Of a DNA stretch of 64,000 bases, positions 46,924 to 54,947 are shown one piece after another. The stretch lies in contig NZ_LT985188.1 of assembly GCF_900289045.1 (NCBI RefSeq), positions 1 through 64,000 of the forward strand, given 5' to 3'. The DNA is from Micropruina glycogenica (GTDB lineage Bacteria; Actinomycetota; Actinomycetes; Propionibacteriales; Propionibacteriaceae). A model generated the notes under the pieces. The model ran no database searches, was not told the DNA's origin, and worked only from the letters and a program-made list of their open reading frames with translations. How positions within the stretch are numbered: the first letter of the stretch is position 1; every line of letters starts with the position of its first letter. The position numbers were made by a program, and so were the translations under genes.

Positions 46924-47835
46924 GAGTCCTCCCGGTTGGTGAGGCGGAGGAAGACGAACGAGAGCACGAACGCGACCACCGCGATGAGCACCGCCTGGGC
47001 CGCGGCGACGTTGTAGTCGTTGTAGGCGAAGGCCGTGGTGAAGGCGGAGAGGTTGGGGGTGAACTGGCTGTCGATGGCCGGCGCGACCTTGCTCAGCACC
47101 TGCGGTTCGGCGAAGAGCTGCAGGGTGCCGATGATCGAGAACACGGTGGTCAGCACCAGGGCCGGGGTGATCAGCGGAATCTGGATGCGCCAGGCGATCT
47201 GGAACGGCGTCGCGCCGTCGACCCGGGCAGCCTCGTAGAGCTCGTTCGGGATCGCCTTCAGCTGCGCGACGATGATCAGCATGTTGTAGCCCGCGTAGCT
47301 CCAGGTGACGATGTTGGCGATCGACCACAGCACGGTGTCGGCGCCGAGGAAGTCCACCTCTAGACCCATCCAGCCGGCGACGTCGACGATCGGGCTGAGC
47401 CCCGGCACGTAGAGGAACGACCACAAGATGGTGGCGATCACGCCGGGGACGCCGTAGGGCATGAAGTAGGCGGCGCGGAACAGGCCGGGCCACTTCGCCG
47501 AGGCGGATTCGAGCAGCAGGGCAAGGATCGTGGCCAGCACGATCATCACCGGTACCTGGACGACGCCGAACAGCAGCATGCGTCCGATCGAGGCGATGAA
47601 GTTACCGTCGCCGAGGGCCTGGGCGTAGTTGGCGAAGCCGGCGAAACCGCTGGTCACGCCCTCCTCGCCGAAGAGCCCGGCCCGGGTCACCCGGGTGAAG
47701 CTGGAGCCGACCGCGGTCAGGATCGGCAGCACGAAGGTGAGGGCGAACAGCACCAGGAACGGTGCCAGCAGGATCCAGGGGGGCTCGCCTGGTGGCCGCG
47801 TTCAGTTTGCGGGCGTGCGGCTGGGTGGTGCTCAT
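46920..47835 (-). pseudogene. Sugar ABC permease (MalF-like), frameshifted near its start
   Basis: A carbohydrate ABC permease (MalF/UgpA type). The body with six helices and the EAA loop ELYEAARVDGATPFQIAWRI is intact. The N-terminus from the ATG at 47835 reads MSTTQPHARKLNAATRRAP, then breaks in a run of six G on the plus strand (47778-47783). Removing one base restores WILLAPFLVLFALTFVLP, the expected first helix. A run of this kind could be a sequencing error or a slippage site. Its ATG overlaps the solute-binding protein stop (ATGA). Confidence 0.8.
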
Positions 47836-49169
47836 GCCGACACCTTTCGGATGCTCAGGCCTTTGTTGGTGAAGGCGGTCAGGATCTTCTTCTCGGCGTC
47901 GGCGACGGCGTCAACCAGGGTCCCGTCGGTGGCCTTGCGGCGGAAACCGTCGGCCAGGATGTTGAACGACTGCTGGGTGATCGGCCACCAGCTCCAATCG
48001 GCGTTCTGCTGTTTGGCGGCAGGGACGAAGATCTCCTGGTTGTAGTCCTGCCCGCTGAAGAACTCGGACGGCTGCTGCCGCGGGGTGCCGATGAGAGCGG
48101 GGTTGGCCGACCAGCCGATGCCGCTGTTCTCGATCAGGCCGTTGACGCCCTCCGGCGAGCTGTTCAGCCAGACGGCGAACTCCAGCGCCTCCTTCGGGTG
48201 GCGGCTGCTGGAGAGGACCGCGGTCGTGGAGCCGCCCCAGTAGCTGGAGCCGAAGCCGGTGTCCCAGCGGGGCATCGGCGCCACGCGCCAGCGTCCCTTG
48301 CCGCCGGCCACCCCCTCGATCAGGGCGTCGGCCCAGCTGGCGCCGGTGAGGGCGGCTATTCCGCCCCGGGAGCAGGCGGCGAACCAGGCCGGCGAGAAGG
48401 GTGAGATCTGGGTGGTGACCAGACCGTCATCGATCGCCTTGTCGAAGAACCGGGCGACCTTCATGGTGGCGTCGTCGGTCATGTTGATCAGCCAGCCCTC
48501 CGGGGTCGGCGTCAGCCACTCGGCGCCGGCCTGGGTGGCCAGCGAGCAGAAGAAGCTGGCGTCCGAGAGCGAGAAGCACTCCAGGTAGCTGTCCACCTTG
48601 CGCAGTTCGGTCGCGACCGCGCGCCAGTCGTCCCAGTTGGTCGGCGGCTTGGCGCCCACCTCGTCCAGCAGTTCGGTCTGGTAGTAGAAGCCCATCGGGC
48701 CGGAGTCCTGCGGGACCCCGTAGACGCCTCCGGTGAAACTCACCTGGCTCCATAGCGTCGGGTCGAACTGCCCGGCGTGATCGTTGGCGCCGTAGCGGGC
48801 CAGGTCGACCAGGCCGTTGACGAGGATGAATTCGGGGATCGATCGCATCTCGATCTGGGCCATGTCGGGCCCGCCGCCGGCGGCCAGCGCGGAGTACATC
48901 TTCTGGTAGCCACCCGAGTTCCCACCCGGAATCCAGACGGCGTTCACCTGGACGTCGGGATGCTGGCGGTTCCAGATGTCGGCGACCTTCTGCAGGTCTT
49001 TCAACCAGGCCCAGTAGGTGAGGGTGATCTTCTCACCCGGGGCCTTGGGCGGAATGACCGGCAGGCTGTTCACCGAGATGGTGCCCGGTGTCGAGCACCC
49101 GCCCACCATGCCCGCGGCCACGGCACCCAGGCCGAGGCCCAGGACTCGGCGTCGCGTGAGGGTTCGCAT
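47832..49169 (-). CDS. Extracellular sugar-binding lipoprotein of ABC transporter
   Basis: A 445-aa family 1 solute-binding protein. The N-terminus MRTLTRRRVLGLGLGAVAAG with Cys at the end of GMVGGCS is a lipoprotein signal with an Arg-rich, possibly Tat-type, start. The mature part has family features such as NRQHPDVQVNAVWI and YGVPQDSGPMGFYYQTELLDE. It delivers a sugar, probably a beta-galactoside given lacZ in the operon, to the two permeases. No ATPase gene is in the cluster, so a shared MsiK-like ATPase elsewhere is inferred. GGAGG lies 5 bases upstream of the ATG at 49169. Confidence 0.9.
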   Translation of the reverse strand: MRTLTRRRVLGLGLGAVAAGMVGGCSTPGTISVNSLPVIPPKAPGEKITLTYWAWLKDLQKVADIWNRQHPDVQVNAVWIPGGNSGGYQKMYSALAAGGGPDMAQIEMRSIPEFILVNGLVDLARYGANDHAGQFDPTLWSQVSFTGGVYGVPQDSGPMGFYYQTELLDEVGAKPPTNWDDWRAVATELRKVDSYLECFSLSDASFFCSLATQAGAEWLTPTPEGWLINMTDDATMKVARFFDKAIDDGLVTTQISPFSPAWFAACSRGGIAALTGASWADALIEGVAGGKGRWRVAPMPRWDTGFGSSYWGGSTTAVLSSSRHPKEALEFAVWLNSSPEGVNGLIENSGIGWSANPALIGTPRQQPSEFFSGQDYNQEIFVPAAKQQNADWSWWPITQQSFNILADGFRRKATDGTLVDAVADAEKKILTAFTNKGLSIRKVSA

Positions 49170-49239
49170 GTGCCTCCACATCGTTGTGAGGGGGTAGCCG
49201 AGGCTGCTGCCCAGGCTGGGCTGGACGCTAGCACAAAAA

Positions 49240-49255
49240 TCGAGTAGTTGCTCGA
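49240..49255. promoter_or_regulatory. Probable TetR operator of sugar operon
   Basis: TCGAG (49240-49244) and CTCGA (49251-49255) are inverted with a 6-base spacer, in an A/T-rich patch (ACAAAAATCGAGTAG) that stands out from the GC-rich region. It lies between the divergent TetR gene and the solute-binding protein gene, the place expected for an operator controlling both. Confidence 0.55.
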
Positions 49256-49297
49256 AATTCAACCGAGGAGTGGACGCGGCCGGTAATGTTTCGCTCG

Positions 49298-49948
49298 ATG
49301 AAGACACAAGACCGCAAGCGGGGGCCTTATGCGAAGTCGGCGCAACGGAGGCGGCAGATCATCGAGGCCGCGTTCGATGTGTTCGCCGCCCGCGGCTACC
49401 AGGGTGGGTCGTTGCAGGAGGTGGCCGACCGGGTGGGTCTGAGCCAGACCAGCATCCTGCATTACTTCCCGAGCAAGCGGGCCCTGCTGATCGCGGTCCT
49501 CGAGCAGCGGGACGCGGTCGCCAAGCCGCAGCCCAGCGAGGCCCCGCAGGGACTGGTCGAGGTGGTGCTTGCACAGGCGATGCACAACCAGACCATTCCC
49601 GGGCTGATCGAGCTCTACACCGTGCTGTGCGGCGAGGCGGTCACCGAGGGGTACCCGGCCCGCGACTATTTCGTCGACCGGTTCTCCAGGTTGCGCGCGT
49701 CCTATGCCCGGCGGTTGCGTGAGTTGGAGGCCCGGGGACGGCTCCGACCCGGTGTCGACGTGGACCGTGCGGCGGCGTCCCTGGTCGCCCTCTGGGACGG
49801 CATCCAGGCGCAGTGGCTGCTCGATCGCGACACCGTCGACGTGGTCGGCTGCCTGGGTGACTTCTTGAACGGCATCATCGTGCCGGCCGAGCACTCCGCG
49901 GTCGGCGCCGACGCCGGTTCGGAGAGTCGGACCGCTCCCGAGGGCTGA
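49298..49948 (+). CDS. TetR-family regulator of the sugar operon
   Basis: A 216-aa TetR-type repressor. The HTH is RRRQIIEAAFDVFAARGYQG with SLQEVADRVGLSQTSILHYF. The ligand domain is helical and not assigned to a known effector class. An alternative ATG lies at 49286; 49298 is preferred because TAATGT (49284-49289) would then be the -10 box of a near-leaderless mRNA. It is divergent from the ABC transporter operon, so a sugar or sugar derivative is the likely inducer. TetR control of a sugar operon is less usual than LacI control. Confidence 0.85.
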   Translation: MKTQDRKRGPYAKSAQRRRQIIEAAFDVFAARGYQGGSLQEVADRVGLSQTSILHYFPSKRALLIAVLEQRDAVAKPQPSEAPQGLVEVVLAQAMHNQTIPGLIELYTVLCGEAVTEGYPARDYFVDRFSRLRASYARRLRELEARGRLRPGVDVDRAAASLVALWDGIQAQWLLDRDTVDVVGCLGDFLNGIIVPAEHSAVGADAGSESRTAPEG

Positions 49949-50020
49949 TGGGCGGTCGCAAGCCGACACCCCGGACGCGGTGCCACGCGCACGCGTCCCC
50001 GGACGCCGTGCCGCCCAAAG

Positions 50021-50078
50021 CCCTGCCCAATCAGTTCTGACGTCCCGTCGACGAAAGGGCAGAACTGATTGGGCAGGG
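50021..50078. terminator. Perfect 19-bp inverted repeat between convergent genes
   Basis: CCCTGCCCAATCAGTTCTG (50021-50039) is repeated exactly inverted at 50060-50078, with a 20-base loop. It lies between the convergent TetR and CoA-transferase genes, so it may be a two-way terminator. The arms are longer and richer in A/T than other hairpins here, and a small mobile or insertion-derived element is an alternative. The rest of 49949-50128 holds nothing recognisable. Confidence 0.65.
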
Positions 50079-50128
50079 TCCTACGGCGTTCGGACGTCGC
50101 TGGCCGGCCGAGCCGGGGGGCCCGAGGT

Positions 50129-51640
50129 TCAGGCCGGCTGCATCGTGCCGGTCTCCAGGAACCGCTGGTGCCAGCTCAGCGACAGCCGCAGGTCGTGGGG
50201 GGTCTGCAGGCCGTTGCACACCTTCTGGGCGTGCTCGTAGTAGTCCTCGAGCAAGGGGCGGTAGGTCGGGTGGGCGCAGTTGGCGATGATCAGCTTGGCG
50301 CGCTGCTTGGGTGACTTGCCGCGCAGATCGGCCAGGCCCTGCTCGGTGATCAGCACCTGCACGTCGTGCTCGGTGTGGTCGTGATGGCTGACCATCGGCA
50401 CGATGCAGCTGATCGCGCCGCCCTTGGCCACCGAGGGCGTGACGAACGCCGAGATGAACGAGTTGCGGGTGAAGTCGGCGGAGCCGCCGATGCCGTTCTG
50501 CATCTTCGAGCCCATGATGTGGGTCGAGTTCACGTTGCCGTAGATGTCGGCCTCGATCATGCCGTTGCAGGCGATCACGCCTAGCCGGCGGATCATTTCG
50601 GGGTGGTTGCTGATCTCTTGCGGACGCAGCACGATCTTGTCGCGGTAGCGCTTGGCCTGGTCGTTCATGCGGTTCGCGTACTCCGGCGACAGCGAGAACG
50701 CCGTGGCCGAGGCAACCGTCATCTTGTCGGCATCGATCAGGTCGACCATGCCGTCTTGAATCACCTCCGTATAGCTGGTCAGGTAGCTGAACGGACCGTC
50801 CATCAGGCCGGCCAGCACGGCGTTGGCGACGTTGCCCACGCCCGACTGCAGCGGCAGCAGGTCTTTGGGCAGCCGTCCCTTCTTCACCTCGTGGGTGAGG
50901 AACTCGAGAAAGAAGCCGGCCATCTTCTTCGAGTCCTCGTCGGCCGGCTTGAACGGCGTGTTGCGGTCCGGGGCGTCGGTCTCGATGACCGCCACGACCT
51001 TGTCGAGGTCGAGCTTGTAGTTGCGCTGGCCGATGCGGTCGCCGGTGTGGGTGAGCATCACGGGCTGACGCTCCGGTGGCAGCCGGGTGCCGTAGTAGAT
51101 GTCGTGCATGCCCTCGAGGTCGGCCGACTGCCAGGAGTTCACCTCGAGGATGATCTGGTCGGCCTGGTCGAGGTAGGTCTTGTTGTTGCCGACCGACGAC
51201 GACGGAACCGCGGTGCCGTCCTCGTTGATGGCGGTGACCTCGACGACGGCGGTGTTGAGTCGGCCCATCGAGCCGGCCCAGATCATCGGGGCCAGGTGCG
51301 ACAGGTGGATGTCGGCGTACTCGGAGATGCCGGCGTTGATCTTCTTACGCATGATGGGGTCGGACTGGTACGGCGTGCGAAAGCTGATGCCGTCCACCTC
51401 GGCGAGCACTCCGTCGAGCTCGGGGGCCGTGGACGCGCCGGTGAACAGGCCGATCATGAACTCTTCGCCCCGTTCGTGGGCCGCCTTGATGTTGGCGGCG
51501 AGGGCGCCGGGAATCTCTTTGGGGTAGCCGGCTCCGGTGAAGCCGCTCATGCCCACGTTGTGCCCCGGCTTGATCAGTTTGGCCGCTTCTTCGGCCGTTG
51601 TGATCTTCTTGCGCAGCTTCTTGTTCAGAACCCGTGACAT
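50129..51640 (-). CDS. Succinyl-CoA:acetate/propionate CoA-transferase
   Basis: A 503-aa class I CoA-transferase of the acetyl-CoA hydrolase / AarC-like group (cat1 type). Family features are GMSGFTGAGYPKEIP near the N-terminus, the oxyanion loop QSGVGNVANAV and the catalytic Glu in SYTEVIQDG. In propionate-forming actinobacteria this enzyme moves CoA between succinyl-CoA, acetate and propionate, which supports the proposed lineage. The ATG at 51640 has GAGG about 7 bases upstream. It shares an A/T-rich divergent promoter region with the S9 peptidase gene. Confidence 0.9.
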   Translation of the reverse strand: MSRVLNKKLRKKITTAEEAAKLIKPGHNVGMSGFTGAGYPKEIPGALAANIKAAHERGEEFMIGLFTGASTAPELDGVLAEVDGISFRTPYQSDPIMRKKINAGISEYADIHLSHLAPMIWAGSMGRLNTAVVEVTAINEDGTAVPSSSVGNNKTYLDQADQIILEVNSWQSADLEGMHDIYYGTRLPPERQPVMLTHTGDRIGQRNYKLDLDKVVAVIETDAPDRNTPFKPADEDSKKMAGFFLEFLTHEVKKGRLPKDLLPLQSGVGNVANAVLAGLMDGPFSYLTSYTEVIQDGMVDLIDADKMTVASATAFSLSPEYANRMNDQAKRYRDKIVLRPQEISNHPEMIRRLGVIACNGMIEADIYGNVNSTHIMGSKMQNGIGGSADFTRNSFISAFVTPSVAKGGAISCIVPMVSHHDHTEHDVQVLITEQGLADLRGKSPKQRAKLIIANCAHPTYRPLLEDYYEHAQKVCNGLQTPHDLRLSLSWHQRFLETGTMQPA

Positions 51641-51665
51641 GGCGCCTCTTCGTCGATGAAATGAT

Positions 51666-51684
51666 CTACTACACATGATAGTAG
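51666..51684. promoter_or_regulatory. Inverted repeat in divergent promoter region
   Basis: CTACTA (51666-51671) and TAGTAG (51679-51684) with a 7-base spacer lie in an A/T-rich stretch between the CoA-transferase and peptidase starts. A TATCAT -10-like hexamer for the CoA-transferase falls inside it on the minus strand (51674-51679). It is a plausible operator; the regulator is not in the window. Confidence 0.5.
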
Positions 51685-51717
51685 TTGCTGACTCGTCCTG
51701 AGAATCCTAATGCTCAC

Positions 51718-51723
51718 TACGGT
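51718..51723 (+). promoter_or_regulatory. -10 element of leaderless promoter (S9 peptidase)
   Basis: TACGGT lies 7 bases before the ATG at 51731, which favours this start over the in-frame ATG at 51710. Confidence 0.5.
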
Positions 51724-51730
51724 GGGCGGC

Positions 51731-53656
51731 ATGGTAAACGACGCATTCGGCGCCTGGTCGTCACCGCTTACGGCCCGGTCGCTGGCGGTAGCGGGCGTGC
51801 GCTTGGGCGAACCACGGTACGACGGCGCCGACCTGTACTGGACGGAGGGCCGACCCGCTGAGGGCGGTCGGGTCGCGTTGATGCGCGAACGCGCCGGTGC
51901 GGTCGAAGAGGTCGCGCCAGGGCAGAACGTGCGCAGCCGCGTGCATGAATACGGCGGTGGCGCGTGGGCCGCCCGCGACGGGGTGGTGGTGATCAGCTCC
52001 GACCCGACCGGGCAGCTGCTGCGGGTGGACGGCGCCGAGCCGATCGCACTGACGCCGCCCGATCGTGGCTGGCGCTACGCCGACCTGCGGGTGCTGCCCG
52101 GCGCTGGGCTGGTGCTGGCCGTTCGCGAAGACCATTCGCAGCCCGGTGAGCCGGTGAACACCCTGGTGGCGCTGCGATTGGAAGCCCCCAACGACGATGG
52201 TGGGGTCGTGCTGGTCGCGGGCGCCGACTTCTTTGCCTGTGCCGAGCTGAGCGCCGGGGGACGGCTGGCCTGGATGGAGTGGCGGCACCCGGCGATGCCG
52301 TGGGACTCGTGCCTGATCGTGACCGGACGGTTCGACGTTTCGTCCCTCACGGTCGACGACGTGCAGGTGGTCGCGGGTGGTGCGGCGGAGTCGGCCACGC
52401 ACCCGCTGTGGCGTGGTGAGGAGTTGTTGTTCTGTTCCGACCGCACGGGTTTCGCCGAACTGTACGCACGGTCGTCCGAAGGCGCCGTGACGCAACTGAC
52501 GCACCTGAACGCGGATCTGGTGGAGCCGTTCTGGGTGTTCGGACGGCGCCCGGTGGCGTTGACGGGTGCGGGCGATCTGGTGATTCGGCCGCGGGTGGAC
52601 GGCCGCAGCCGTCCGATGCTGCTGCGCAACGGCGAGTATCTGGGCCTGACCTCAGACGTGGTCGACTGCGACAGCCTGGACGCCGCCGGCGACCGCATCG
52701 TGTTGCTGGCCGAATTCGCCGACGTGCCCACCGAGATCGTCGAGCTGTCCCCTGGGCACCGGCGGGTCGTCCGCGCCGCCGGGCGGCGGATTTTCGAACC
52801 GGCCTGGGTCAGCCACGCCGAGGCGGTGAGCTGGCCGGGGGAGGCCGGTGACGTGCACGGCTGGTACTACGCGCCGGTCAACCCGTCCGTCGAGCGAGTC
52901 GAGACGGCGGCGGGCGAGTCGGGGGAGACACCGCCGCTGATCGTGATCAGCCACGGCGGGCCCACCGCGTTCTCGTCGTGCGGCTTCGATCTCGGGGTGC
53001 AGTTCTGGACCACCCGCGGCTTCGGCGTGCTCGACGTGAACTACTCGGGCAGCAGCGGGTACGGCCGTGACTACGCCGAACGGTTGCACGGCCGGTGGGG
53101 CGAGCTCGACGTGGCCGACTGCATCGCGGGTGCGCAGTTCTTGGCCGACAGCGGTCGAGTGAACGGCGCCAAGCTGGCGATTCGCGGCGGCAGCGCAGGC
53201 GGGTACACGACGCTTCGGGCGCTGACCACGTCGGACGCCTTCGCCGCGGGTTGCAGCCGCTACGGCATCGGTGACCTCACCGCACTTGCCACCGACACGC
53301 ACAAGTTCGAGTCACGCTACCTCGATGGACTGGTCGGGCCGTGGCCGCAGGCGTCCGAGGTGTACCGCGACCGCTCACCGATCAATCACGTCGACGCGCT
53401 CAACTGTCCGATGCTGATTCTGCAGGGGGCGGACGACGCGGTGGTGCCGCCGAACCAGGCCGAGACGATGGCTGAGGCAGTGGCTGCCAAGGGGCTGGAG
53501 GTCGAGCTGATCGTCTTCGAGGGCGAGGGCCACGGCTTCCGCCGGGCCGAGACCGTTGAGCGTGCCCTAGAAGCCGAGTTGGCGTTCTACCAACGCATCC
53601 TGGTGGGTAATGGGGACGGTTCCGATTACCGTTCAGATTCTCGTCCTGGTGGGTAA
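51731..53656 (+). CDS. S9-family (prolyl oligopeptidase) serine peptidase
   Basis: A 641-aa cytoplasmic peptidase with an N-terminal beta-propeller (about 1-370) and a C-terminal alpha/beta-hydrolase domain. The catalytic Ser is in IRGGSAGGYT, the Asp in LQGADDAVVPP and the His in GEGHGFRR, so the triad is complete. It resembles acylaminoacyl-/dipeptidyl-peptidase types. The last 14 or so residues (NGDGSDYRSDSRPGG) are translated from an extragenic repeat copy, and the stop codon lies inside the next copy, so the native C-terminus has been extended. It stands alone. Confidence 0.92.
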   Translation: MVNDAFGAWSSPLTARSLAVAGVRLGEPRYDGADLYWTEGRPAEGGRVALMRERAGAVEEVAPGQNVRSRVHEYGGGAWAARDGVVVISSDPTGQLLRVDGAEPIALTPPDRGWRYADLRVLPGAGLVLAVREDHSQPGEPVNTLVALRLEAPNDDGGVVLVAGADFFACAELSAGGRLAWMEWRHPAMPWDSCLIVTGRFDVSSLTVDDVQVVAGGAAESATHPLWRGEELLFCSDRTGFAELYARSSEGAVTQLTHLNADLVEPFWVFGRRPVALTGAGDLVIRPRVDGRSRPMLLRNGEYLGLTSDVVDCDSLDAAGDRIVLLAEFADVPTEIVELSPGHRRVVRAAGRRIFEPAWVSHAEAVSWPGEAGDVHGWYYAPVNPSVERVETAAGESGETPPLIVISHGGPTAFSSCGFDLGVQFWTTRGFGVLDVNYSGSSGYGRDYAERLHGRWGELDVADCIAGAQFLADSGRVNGAKLAIRGGSAGGYTTLRALTTSDAFAAGCSRYGIGDLTALATDTHKFESRYLDGLVGPWPQASEVYRDRSPINHVDALNCPMLILQGADDAVVPPNQAETMAEAVAAKGLEVELIVFEGEGHGFRRAETVERALEAELAFYQRILVGNGDGSDYRSDSRPGG

Positions 53657-53794
53657 TGGGGACGGTTCCGATTACCGTTCAGCCCTGGTCAAATCGCTCT
53701 GACAAGTGTGTTTACTCATGCAATGAACGGGAATCGGAACCGTCCCCGATACGCGCCAGATCCCGGCGTTCGCCTGATGACGTGTAGTGGGCAG
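53605..53794. repeat. Family B repeats, partly coding
   Basis: Two direct copies of a 32-base unit beginning GGGTAATGGGGACGGTTCC lie at 53605-53636 and 53651-53682, 46 bases apart. A third, inverted copy is at about 53724-53752. The first copy and the TAA of the second are part of the S9 peptidase reading frame. A degenerate family C piece (GATCCCGGCGTTCGCCTGATGACG) is at about 53759-53782. Confidence 0.9.
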
Positions 53795-54655
53795 TCAGTC
53801 GCGGGGTTGTAGCTCTATGCGTTGACTGATCGTCCAGTGTTCGCCGGGCAGCAGCGTGATCGCGTCGGCGTAGGCGTTGGCCGCCTCGACGCAGACGAAA
53901 CCTTGCCACTCGCCCGGGCCGATGTCGGCGATGTTCTCGGCCCCGGTCGACCACGGGTTCCACACCACGACGTTGGCCGAGCCCGACCCGTGCAGCACGA
54001 TGCGGCGGTCCCAACCGGGGTCGTCGACGGTGACCTCGCCCTCGTGCATGAACACCCGGTCGGTTGAGCCGGTGATCTGCAACTGCCCGTGCTGCACGTT
54101 GTCGAAGGCCTGATCGCCCGCCACCTTGTCGAGGTAGGGCGCGTCGTGGAGCCCGTCGATCGTGACGGTGGTCACGTCGCTGACCGCGAGGTAGGTGTGC
54201 AGCGCCTCTTCGATGGTGAACGCGTCGTCACCGTGGTTGTCGACGCGCAGCGACACCGTCAGATGCTCGGCGGTGAACCGAGCCGTCAGCCTGGCCGAGT
54301 AGGCGCCCGGGAACAACGGCTGATCACCCGTCACCGATTGATCGATCAGGTAGCTGACCTCGAGGCCGTGATCTGACTGCTCGACCGAATCGCGCACCCA
54401 TGCCGTGGTGCGCACGAAGCCGTGTGGGGGCGTCTTGTCGCCCGAGAAGCCGGGGCCGAACCACGGAAAGCAGATCGGAATGCCGCCGCGAATCGCCTTG
54501 CCGTCGGCGAGCGCCGTGGCCGAACTCAGCCAGAGCACGGGGCGTTGGCCCTCAGGCTGCCAGGCCCACACGTGCGCGCCGTGGTCGTAGACAGCGTAGT
54601 GGCCGCTGCCGGGGTGAGTCTCGACGCCGGGCAGGGGAGACGTGACATCGGTCAT
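53795..54655 (-). CDS. D-hexose-6-phosphate mutarotase
   Basis: A 286-aa aldose-1-epimerase-like protein of the YeaD/glucose-6-phosphate 1-epimerase type. Family motifs are GKAIRGGIPICFPWFGP near residues 52-68, the catalytic His in PHGFVRTTAW, and the Glu-bearing EEALHTYLAVSD; a phosphate-binding arginine pair is in RRIVLH. It equilibrates the anomers of hexose 6-phosphates. The ATG at 54655 has TAGGCT 7 bases before it on the minus strand; a longer frame to 54880 is rejected. Confidence 0.9.
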   Translation of the reverse strand: MTDVTSPLPGVETHPGSGHYAVYDHGAHVWAWQPEGQRPVLWLSSATALADGKAIRGGIPICFPWFGPGFSGDKTPPHGFVRTTAWVRDSVEQSDHGLEVSYLIDQSVTGDQPLFPGAYSARLTARFTAEHLTVSLRVDNHGDDAFTIEEALHTYLAVSDVTTVTIDGLHDAPYLDKVAGDQAFDNVQHGQLQITGSTDRVFMHEGEVTVDDPGWDRRIVLHGSGSANVVVWNPWSTGAENIADIGPGEWQGFVCVEAANAYADAITLLPGEHWTISQRIELQPRD

Positions 54656-54752
54656 GGGCTCGAGCCTAGGGCTCGTTCTGGGGCCGCGCACGGTCGGGCG
54701 TCGAATCGTCAGATTGAACCGAGGGGCAGGGCCCGCGCCTTGCTGCCACACG

Positions 54753-54789
54753 CACCGCGGACCCGGCCATGTCGGTCGGGTCCGCGGTG
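54753..54789. terminator. 13-bp-stem hairpin
   Basis: CACCGCGGACCCG (54753-54765) pairs perfectly with CGGGTCCGCGGTG (54777-54789) around an 11-base loop. It lies about 160 bases past the stop of the glycosylphosphotransferase gene on its strand and upstream of the mutarotase gene. Confidence 0.6.
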
Positions 54790-54876
54790 GTTGGGCGAAG
54801 CCGTTCGGGGAAGGCTTCGGGTGACCGGCGTTTCGGAGGGACGCGGGGGCGTCCGCGGACCGGTCGGTTCGAAGAA

Positions 54877-54911
54877 GCACTGCGGGACCGGGGCTACCGA
54901 TCCCGCAGTGC
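54877..54911 (-). terminator. 11-bp-stem hairpin after the glycosylphosphotransferase
   Basis: GCACTGCGGGA (54877-54887) pairs with TCCCGCAGTGC (54901-54911), loop 13 bases. It is the second of three successive hairpins downstream of the gene ending at 54948, suggesting strong insulation. Confidence 0.65.
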
Positions 54912-54915
54912 CGGG

Positions 54916-54939
54916 TGAGAGCCGGGGGGATGGCTCTCA
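54916..54939 (-). terminator. 8-bp-stem hairpin after the glycosylphosphotransferase
   Basis: TGAGAGCC (54916-54923) and GGCTCTCA (54932-54939), loop 8 bases, begin 8 bases past the stop codon at 54948. This is the nearest and most likely terminator of that gene. Confidence 0.65.
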
Positions 54940-54947
54940 GCTAATGA

